Source: an uncultured Eubacteriales bacterium
GTDB lineage: Bacteria > Bacillota > Clostridia > Christensenellales > Borkfalkiaceae
NCBI GenBank assembly: GCA_900545325.1
Contig: UQZE01000106.1
Span: forward strand, 1 to 7,284
DNA length: 7,284 nucleotides
Direction of reading: 5' to 3'
Shown: positions 1 to 4,435 of the stretch, one piece after another
Numbering within the stretch: the first letter of the stretch is position 1
Layout: the number at the start of each line of letters is the position of its first letter
Made by a program: the position numbers and the translations under genes
The notes under the pieces: model-generated
Seen by the model: the letters and a program-made list of their open reading frames with translations, nothing else
Told to the model about the DNA's origin: nothing
Databases searched by the model: none

Positions 1-50
1 ATCTGAAGTCAACTGTTTTTAAAGGTTTTTTTCGCCTTTTTGCAAGTTTT

Positions 51-94
51 TTAAAGAAAAAAGCGGAAAACACAACATCTTGCGTATCCGCTTT
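51..94 (-). terminator. Second terminator-like hairpin ending the YdjI-like operon
   Basis: AAAGCGGA (60-67) pairs with TCCGCTTT (87-94), an 8-bp stem with a 19-nt loop. On the minus strand it runs directly into a T-rich tail, TTTTTTCTTT. The long loop lowers confidence, but the T-tract is better placed than that of the preceding hairpin. The remaining bases 1-50 are T-rich and hold no gene that I can recognise. Confidence 0.5.
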
Positions 95-95
95 C

Positions 96-134
96 AAAAA
101 ACGCAATCAGCGCGGCGGCAAAACGCCGCCGCGC
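96..134 (-). terminator. Strong hairpin just after the YdjG-like gene
   Basis: A perfect 10-bp GC-rich stem (GCGCGGCGGC at 110-119 with its complement at 125-134) has a 5-nt loop and begins 6 nt after the stop codon. On the minus strand the T6 run (101-96) comes 8 nt after the stem instead of directly after it, so the hairpin is strong but the terminator form is imperfect. It probably works with the second hairpin just downstream. Confidence 0.6.
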
Positions 135-140
135 CCCGTT

Positions 141-1232
141 TCACATAAACTGCATGACGAGATAGACCAGTCCCGCCAGCGCCGCCAGCCCGACGAGCGC
201 CGTAACGAGCACCTTCCAGACGGCGACGGGCGTTTTTCCCGTAACTTTGCCGTTCGTTCCGTTGACGAAAAACGAGTATATCTTCTTTTTGAAATCGAAG
301 TGCCCCGCATAAACGGGCAGGAGCACGTATTTGTATGTAACGGAATAATGCTTGGTGCCGATGTTGATGTAATCGACCACGTCGTAATTATACTGCGACA
401 GAATCAGCCGTTTCAGCTGCGCGTCCATCATGGACTTCGCCTCTCCCCAGCATTGAGAAATATCCTTCTCGTAATAATAGGAAGAAAAGCCGAGCAGGTA
501 TTTACCGTCGTATTTCGTGGAGCGGTTGCTGTCGAACGGTCCCATTTTCGCCAAGTCTTTCTGCGTAACCTTGGAACCGGCAACCACGCTCACGTCGTCG
601 AAAAAATGACTGAACCTGCCGCTGACGTTGCGCCAGACGATATATGTTTCCGTCCTGCGGTTCTTCCCCGAACCGACCGTTCGGGTATGCCGTTTGCCGA
701 TACGCCCCGAATAGACCGATTCCGTATTGCTGTCGAAAGTGAAACACGGTATATATACGCCGTGCATATTGTCCGTCTTGAGGTTCTTTTTGAACGCGCG
801 GGGTGCGAATACCTTTTTCTTCGCCCATTTTTTGCACGAGGACGCGGCCTCCTCCGCCGTCAGTCTGAAAGGCAGCAGCGCGTTGGGTTTGAGCCCCGCC
901 AGCTCTTCGAGTTCCACAACCTGCGCCGTCCCGCAGAAAGGACAGACCGCCGCCGTTTCGCCCTTGTCGAGCACGACTTTTGCGCCGCAGTTCTCGCAGC
1001 GGAAAACTTTTGTTTCCTCCGCCCAGCTCGCGCCGCCCGTTTTCAGCGCGTCCTCGATCGCAAGTTCGTCCGCCTGCACATAGACCGCAAAACTCTCCTT
1101 CCGGCCGCAGTGCTCGCAGTAGAGCATCTGGCTTTCGGGATCGAACTTCATATTGGATCCGCAGGAATCGCATTTTACGTTCTCCGTTTCCACCTGTTCC
1201 GGCACGGCGCCGTCTTTCATCTCTTCTTCCAT
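141..1232 (-). CDS. YdjG-like double zinc-ribbon protein with C-terminal membrane helix
   Basis: This 363-residue protein has two N-terminal four-cysteine zinc ribbons: C21/C24 with C39/C42, and C79/C82 with C97/C100. A soluble middle part of about 220 residues follows. Near the end is a segment with the VNGTNGKVTGKTP signature (about 323-335) and then one hydrophobic helix (about 339-361). No signal peptide is seen, so the ribbons should face the cytoplasm with the protein tail-anchored. The layout matches the TFIIB-type zinc-ribbon proteins related to B. subtilis YdjG, which are often misnamed PriA-like helicases; no helicase motif is present. In Bacillus the relative works with an SPFH-like YdjI at the membrane, and a YdjI-type gene is the first gene of this operon. 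The start is chosen because GGGAGGGG lies just upstream (GGAGG core 5 nt from ATG). Met5 is a less likely alternative. The biochemical role is unknown; the family assignment is fairly sure. Confidence 0.85.
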   Translation of the reverse strand: MEEEMKDGAVPEQVETENVKCDSCGSNMKFDPESQMLYCEHCGRKESFAVYVQADELAIEDALKTGGASWAEETKVFRCENCGAKVVLDKGETAAVCPFCGTAQVVELEELAGLKPNALLPFRLTAEEAASSCKKWAKKKVFAPRAFKKNLKTDNMHGVYIPCFTFDSNTESVYSGRIGKRHTRTVGSGKNRRTETYIVWRNVSGRFSHFFDDVSVVAGSKVTQKDLAKMGPFDSNRSTKYDGKYLLGFSSYYYEKDISQCWGEAKSMMDAQLKRLILSQYNYDVVDYINIGTKHYSVTYKYVLLPVYAGHFDFKKKIYSFFVNGTNGKVTGKTPVAVWKVLVTALVGLAALAGLVYLVMQFM

Positions 1233-1255
1233 AATCCCCTCCCGATCATTTCCGG

Positions 1256-1283
1256 AAAAAGGCGGCGCTTATCCCGCGCCGCC
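1256..1283 (-). terminator. Intra-operon hairpin with T-tract before the YdjG-like gene
   Basis: A perfect 8-bp stem (GGCGGCGC at 1261-1268 with GCGCCGCC at 1276-1283) has a 7-nt loop. On the minus strand it is followed directly by TTTTT (1260-1256). It lies 13 nt after the DUF1858 stop codon and 23 nt before the next ATG. It has the form of an intrinsic terminator with a short T-tract, so it may be leaky and lower expression of the last gene. A role in 3' end protection of the upstream message is also possible. Confidence 0.7.
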
Positions 1284-1296
1284 CGCTTTCAGACGA

Positions 1297-1494
1297 TTAT
1301 TCTACGTCGTTGAGTTCCTCGAGCATTTTTTCGAGGTCGGCGCCGTGAACGTCCGCCGCCTCCCCCACCGTTTCGCCGTGCGCGAGCGCGCAGCCGAGAC
1401 AGTGCATGCCGTAGTTCATGAGGATATCGCCCGCCTTGGGGTTGATCTCCAGCGCGTCGAATATCTTCGTTTCAGCCGTGATTTTCTTTGCCAT
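1297..1494 (-). CDS. DUF1858 small protein with CLGC redox-type motif
   Basis: This is a 65-residue soluble protein. Its sequence matches the DUF1858 family, also called the hybrid-cluster-protein-associated redox disulfide domain. The key feature is HCLGC (residues 31-35), a CxxC pair at C32 and C35 after an N-terminal helical region with NPKAGDILMNYGM. After it come the family-typical ETVGEA segment and a helical HGADLEKMLEELN end. The length is normal for stand-alone members. The cysteine pair could form a reversible disulfide or bind a metal; neither is proven for this protein. AAAGGAGAG lies about 6 nt upstream of the ATG, a strong ribosome site. It lies 34 nt after the YdjI-like gene and is followed by a hairpin with a T-tract, so it probably shares the first gene's message and marks its main 3' end. 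No hybrid cluster protein gene is in the window. Confidence 0.9.
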   Translation of the reverse strand: MAKKITAETKIFDALEINPKAGDILMNYGMHCLGCALAHGETVGEAADVHGADLEKMLEELNDVE

Positions 1495-1528
1495 ATCTTT
1501 CTCTCCTTTCCGTTTTTAACGGTCGTTA

Positions 1529-2587
1529 TCAGAATTTATTGCCGCATTCGGGACAGAATTTCGCCGAAGCCTTTACTTCCGCGCCGCATTCGGGGCAGAA
1601 TTTTTTGGCGGCCAGCTTTTCCCCGCATTCGGGGCAGAATTTCGCTTTCGCGCCGACATGCGCGCCGCACTTGGGACAAACCGCGCCGCCCGCCGCCGCG
1701 CCTGCGCCTGCGCCGCCGTTCGACGGCTGCTGCGCGCTCTTGAAGGCCTCTCCGAAAATGGAGCCCAGACCCGCGCCCGCGCCTATGCCCATGCCCGCGC
1801 CGACGAACGAGCCGCCCATGCCTTCGTTCTTCGCGGCGTCCTTGAGCGCCTCCGCCGCGGAAATTTTCATCATGACGTCCGTCTTGTCGCCCAGTATGCC
1901 GAGCTTGGTGCGCTCGTCGATGGCCTTTTCCACTTCTTCGGGAACGGACATGTTCTCGATGAAGAGATTGGTCAGCATGAGGCCGATGGACTTGAATTTA
2001 TCCTGTATGCTGTGCTTGACGATCTCGTTGAATTCCAGCGTGTTGCCCGCGAGATCGAGCGCGGATATCTTGCTTTCGCCGATGGCGTCGGTCAACGCCG
2101 AAATGAGCATCGTCTTGAGCCAGTCGGTGATATCGCTCGTTTTATACGTGGAATTGGTGCCGAACAGCTCCCTTAAAAACACGCCCGAATCATGCACCTT
2201 GAACGCAAACGAGCCATATCCCTTGACGCGTATCATGCCGAATTCGGGATCGCGCATCATGATCGGGTTGGCGGTGCCCCACTTGACGCCCGTGAACTGT
2301 TTCACGCTGACGAAATATATGTCGAGCGTGATCGGCGTCTGGAACGCGTATTTCCAGCCCGCGAGCTTGGAAAGTATCGGGAATATCTCCGTATTGAGAT
2401 CGTACGTACCTGCGGGGAAAATATCGCAGATCTGCCCCTTATGGACGAATATCGCCTCCTGCGATTCTCTGACGACGAGCTTGCTCTTTTGGTTTACCTC
2501 GCGTCCCGCGTTTTTGAGCGGATATTTATATACGAGCTGGTCTTTCGAGTCGTCGCTCCATTCTATGATCTTTAAGAAAAGTGCCAT
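1529..2587 (-). CDS. YdjI-like SPFH-domain protein with C-terminal zinc ribbons
   Basis: This 352-residue cytoplasmic protein starts with a part resembling the SPFH/virion-core-like family of B. subtilis YdjI (about 1-255): a short N-terminal IIEW segment, a VVRESQEAIFVHKG strand region, an FPAGTYDLNTE turn and an alpha-helical part with VPEEVEKAIDERTKLG. A Gly/Ala-rich stretch follows (about 257-303), then four CxxC knuckles at C304/C307, C318/C321, C331/C334 and C345/C348, which make two zinc ribbons. No signal peptide or clear membrane helix is seen, so membrane association would need a partner, plausibly the tail-anchored zinc-ribbon protein in this operon. The SPFH family forms oligomeric scaffolds at membranes; in Bacillus the relative belongs to a PspA-linked envelope stress operon. 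The ATG has GGGGGAGG 6 nt upstream and a near-consensus promoter close by, which fixes the start. The family call is firm; the exact function is not known. Confidence 0.88.
   Translation of the reverse strand: MALFLKIIEWSDDSKDQLVYKYPLKNAGREVNQKSKLVVRESQEAIFVHKGQICDIFPAGTYDLNTEIFPILSKLAGWKYAFQTPITLDIYFVSVKQFTGVKWGTANPIMMRDPEFGMIRVKGYGSFAFKVHDSGVFLRELFGTNSTYKTSDITDWLKTMLISALTDAIGESKISALDLAGNTLEFNEIVKHSIQDKFKSIGLMLTNLFIENMSVPEEVEKAIDERTKLGILGDKTDVMMKISAAEALKDAAKNEGMGGSFVGAGMGIGAGAGLGSIFGEAFKSAQQPSNGGAGAGAAAGGAVCPKCGAHVGAKAKFCPECGEKLAAKKFCPECGAEVKASAKFCPECGNKF
1542..1642 (-). repeat. Three near-identical 20-bp direct repeats encoding the CPECG zinc knuckles
   Basis: The element ccgcattcgggrcagaattt occurs at 1542-1561, 1584-1603 and 1623-1642, spaced 42 and 39 bp apart, with a single A/G difference in the first copy. 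A diverged fourth knuckle lies near 1662-1680. They encode the KFCPECG knuckles of the YdjI-like protein, so this is an internal coding repeat that could change in copy number by slippage or recombination. Confidence 0.85.
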
Positions 2588-2612
2588 AACAAGCCTCCCC
2601 CGTTTTTTGATA

Positions 2613-2641
2613 ATTATAACATATTATATGCGGATTGACAA
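2613..2641 (-). promoter_or_regulatory. Sigma-A type promoter of the YdjI-like/DUF1858/YdjG-like operon
   Basis: Read on the minus strand, TTGTCA (2641-2636) and TATAAT (2618-2613) are separated by exactly 17 bp, a near-consensus housekeeping promoter. Transcription should start near 2606, leaving a leader of only about 19 nt that is largely the ribosome site GGGGGAGG (2601-2594). The promoter is divergent from the tRNA promoter, with the two -35 regions about 22 bp apart. No operator-like palindrome was seen between them. Confidence 0.8.
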
Positions 2642-2662
2642 ATATTTTTTTATTATTTTTTA

Positions 2663-2691
2663 TTTACTTTTAGCCGACAATGTGCTATAAT
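2663..2691 (+). promoter_or_regulatory. Sigma-A type extended -10 promoter of the tRNA-Gly gene
   Basis: A perfect TATAAT lies at 2686-2691, preceded directly by TGC (2683-2685), an extended -10 element. A TTTACT at 2663-2668 with a 17-bp spacer serves as a 4-of-6 match to the -35 box. The stretch upstream (2641-2670) is very T/A-rich, which may act as an UP-like element. Initiation is expected near 2698, about 44 nt before the mature tRNA end. Confidence 0.8.
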
Positions 2692-2705
2692 GAGAAAAGT
2701 AAAAA

Positions 2706-2729
2706 GCCGCCGCGGCGTTTCCGCGCGGC
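2706..2729 (-). terminator. GC-rich hairpin: tRNA leader stem on +, terminator-like on -
   Basis: GCCG and CGCGG (2706-2709, 2711-2715, with C2710 bulged) pair with CCGCG and CGGC (2721-2729) around a 5-nt loop, giving a 9-bp stem. On the plus strand it would sit in the tRNA precursor leader, right after the predicted start, and no T-tract follows it. On the minus strand it is followed by TTTTTACTTTT (2705-2695), so it looks like an intrinsic terminator that would stop read-through from the esterase unit before it reaches the next operon. Confidence 0.6.
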
Positions 2730-2741
2730 AGAAAACGTATC

Positions 2742-2815
2742 GCAGGTGTAGTTTAGTGGCAAAACAACAGCTTCCCAAGCTGTGGTTGTGAGTTCGATTC
2801 TCATCACCTGCTCCA
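2742..2815 (+). tRNA. tRNA-Gly (anticodon CCC)
   Basis: The cloverleaf folds fully. The 7-bp acceptor stem is GCAGGTG (2742-2748) with CACCTGC (2805-2811). The D stem is GTTT with AAAC (2751-2754, 2762-2765). The anticodon stem is ACAGC with GCTGT (2767-2771, 2779-2783), with loop TTCCCAA and anticodon CCC at 2774-2776. The T stem is GTGAG with CTCAT around the loop TTCGATT (2793-2799), including one G-U pair. The discriminator is T2812, as usual for bacterial glycine tRNAs, and CCA is encoded (2813-2815). It reads GGG codons. It stands alone with its own promoter and terminator. Confidence 0.96.
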
Positions 2816-2819
2816 TGTA

Positions 2820-2856
2820 AAAAAACAACGGCAAAAGCCGTTGTTTTTTGTTTTTT
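2820..2856. terminator. Bidirectional intrinsic terminator between tRNA-Gly and the esterase gene
   Basis: ACAACGGC (2825-2832) pairs with GCCGTTGT (2837-2844) around an AAAA loop, and flanking A and T runs lengthen the stem (2820-2824 with 2845-2849). On the plus strand TTTTTTGTTTTTT follows, ending the tRNA transcript. On the minus strand TTTTTTT precedes the tRNA side, ending the esterase message. The esterase stop codon (2855-2857) abuts it, so the site serves both converging units. Confidence 0.92.
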
Positions 2857-4435
2857 ATCTCTTTTTCTTTACGGCCGCCGCCGCTCCTGCGGCAAATAAC
2901 AGACCGAATCCCGTTTCCGCGCCCAGCGCGGATTTGCACCCTTCTTTCTGTTCGGGCGGTTCGGGCGGTTCGGGCTCAGGGGGCGGCGCGACGGTAACTT
3001 TTCTCACTTCTGCGTAGAACTTCACGTCCGCAGCTTCGGAAATCGTAAAATAATAGGCTCGTTCGTCGCTGTCGGAAGGACCGATCGGCTTCCCGTTCAC
3101 CGCCGCGCCCGCGAACTCGTAACCCTCCGATACGGTGAGCGCCAAAGAAACGCTCTCGCCCTCGTACCAACCGTTCTTTGCGTCCGCACCCGCGAAAACG
3201 CTGCCGCCCGCCGCGTCGCTGACCTCAGCCGAGATCAGCCTGAACATGGGCAAAGCCTCCGTTTCGGCCTTTATGAATACGTTATCCGCAGGCATGACGA
3301 AGGAATAATATCCGTTTTCGTCCGTCCTTACCGACTCTTCGGCGCCGTCCGCGCCGACGCGCACGCTCAGCCCCGCGAGCTTATACCCGCGTTGAGCCTG
3401 AACGCGGACGCTCACGTTTTCCCCCGCCCGTTTGATGCCGCTTCCCGTGACGGACACGCCCTCGCCTTCGACGGAAACCTTGAATTTTCCTTCCGAAGTA
3501 AGCACCGTTTCCGCAAACTGCCGCCCAAGCCAAAGCTGTGCGGAAGCGTAAAAATGCCAGCCGTCCTGCTGCGGCAGTCCCGTACAATCCACCGCGAACA
3601 CGTTGGGCAGCTTATCCGCAGCGTTCTGCTGCGCTTGTCTGACCTCGTCGATATATGCGAACTGCGAAAATTCCGGATTGCGGTATATTTTTCCCAGAAC
3701 GAAAGGCAAGTTTTTCGCGCTGTCCTGCGCAGTCAGTTCGCAAAGGTCGGCGCGCACGTCCGAAATAAGGCAGGTCAGCAGTTCCTCGTATGCCGCGGCG
3801 TTCTTCCTGTCAGGACATTCCGCTTCGCCCTGCATCCACCACATACCTTTTAAAACGGGCGTATATCCTTCGGATTTCAAAAGATTCAAACCGTCGCGCA
3901 CCGTTTGCAGAAAACGCGAATACATGGCGCCGATCTTGCCGCCGTTCGTGTCGAGCGAATATTTTTCGATATAACTCGGAGGCGTCCACGTCCCCTGGCT
4001 TACGGAAACCGCATTGCCCGTATCGGGCGCGAGGAAGGTAGCGCCCCACGCGCATTTGATTACGGCGGAAACGCCGCCGTCCGCGAGGTCGGACACCGCC
4101 GCGGCGACGCCGATCTCCGCACCCGAACCGCTCTGTCCGTTCGTCCAGTTCTTGCCCAGCCCCTTTTTCACCTCGACGAGCCCCGACGGAACTTCTTTAT
4201 CCGATTCGTAACGACCGTAAAAAAGCACGTTGTCGTATCCGTTTTTCAGCCTCTCGTCGGTAAATCCGTTTTCTTCGAGGTCGTCGTAGCCGTATCCGAC
4301 CGCATTCGACTGCCCGGCGATCAGGTACACGTCTACAATTTTATCGGCGGCGGCCGCGCCGCCGGAAACAAACGCGGGAATAAACATACTGCATACAATC
4401 GCCGCGCAGACGGCGCCTTTCAAAAAGTTTTTCAT
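2855..4435 (-). CDS. Secreted SASA/CE6-type carbohydrate acetylesterase with C-terminal anchor-like tail
   Basis: This is a 526-residue exported protein. A signal peptide covers about 1-30 (MKNFLKG basic start, hydrophobic core, cleavage likely in GGAAAA-DK). The esterase domain (about 33-311) shows the hallmarks of the SASA family (sialate O-acetylesterase and CE6 acetyl xylan esterase): GQSN (41-44, nucleophile Ser43), GSGAEIG (103-109), WWMQGEAE (199-206) and DGWHF (291-295, catalytic His294). Two beta-rich repeats resembling bacterial InlB-type repeat modules follow (about 317-392 and 398-477). Then come a Pro/Glu linker (484-495), Cys500, a hydrophobic helix (about 508-522) and KKKR at the end. 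The expected role is removal of O-acetyl groups from an extracellular glycan or xylan; the substrate cannot be told from sequence. The ATG overlaps the stop of the upstream gene as ATGA, with GGAGG 10 nt before it, implying translational coupling. There is no LPXTG motif. Confidence 0.88.
   Translation of the reverse strand: MKNFLKGAVCAAIVCSMFIPAFVSGGAAAADKIVDVYLIAGQSNAVGYGYDDLEENGFTDERLKNGYDNVLFYGRYESDKEVPSGLVEVKKGLGKNWTNGQSGSGAEIGVAAAVSDLADGGVSAVIKCAWGATFLAPDTGNAVSVSQGTWTPPSYIEKYSLDTNGGKIGAMYSRFLQTVRDGLNLLKSEGYTPVLKGMWWMQGEAECPDRKNAAAYEELLTCLISDVRADLCELTAQDSAKNLPFVLGKIYRNPEFSQFAYIDEVRQAQQNAADKLPNVFAVDCTGLPQQDGWHFYASAQLWLGRQFAETVLTSEGKFKVSVEGEGVSVTGSGIKRAGENVSVRVQAQRGYKLAGLSVRVGADGAEESVRTDENGYYSFVMPADNVFIKAETEALPMFRLISAEVSDAAGGSVFAGADAKNGWYEGESVSLALTVSEGYEFAGAAVNGKPIGPSDSDERAYYFTISEAADVKFYAEVRKVTVAPPPEPEPPEPPEQKEGCKSALGAETGFGLLFAAGAAAAVKKKR
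2951..2977 (-). repeat. Short 9-bp tandem repeat encoding the Pro/Glu linker of the esterase
   Basis: TTCGGGCGG is repeated twice in full, followed by a third copy changed at its end (TTCGGGCTC). It encodes the PEPPEPPE part of the linker between the last beta-rich module and the Cys/membrane tail. Such linkers hold a domain away from the envelope, and the repeat may vary in length between strains. Confidence 0.75.

Noticed and set aside
20..47. Plus-strand terminator-like structure AAAGG...CCTTT with T-run near the left edge
   Set aside because: The stem is only 5 bp, AT-rich and with a T-filled loop. No plus-strand gene is visible upstream within the window.
300..1313. Long plus-strand open frame (about 337 codons) opposite the zinc-ribbon gene
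   Set aside because: It is the antisense of a well-supported gene with clear cysteine motifs and a ribosome site. Its translation is rich in Arg/Phe and shows no domain.
1542..1642. Possible CRISPR-like array from regularly spaced 20-bp repeats
   Set aside because: The repeats are in frame inside a coding region and encode zinc knuckles. The spacers are not unique-length inserts, and no cas gene is present.
2635..2640. Perfect TTGACA on the plus strand as the -35 box of the tRNA promoter
   Set aside because: It lies 45 bp from the TATAAT at 2686, far outside the 16-18 bp range. On the opposite strand the same bases form the TTGTCA of the divergent promoter.
1488..2690. Plus-strand open frame of about 400 codons opposite the YdjI-like gene
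   Set aside because: It mirrors the real gene, is Ser/Pro/Ala-rich low-complexity sequence, and runs through both promoters and the ribosome site of the opposite operon.
2685..2939. Minus-strand open frame of 84 codons across the tRNA and terminator
   Set aside because: It runs antisense through a complete tRNA and a bidirectional terminator, has no ribosome site, and its translation shows no domain.
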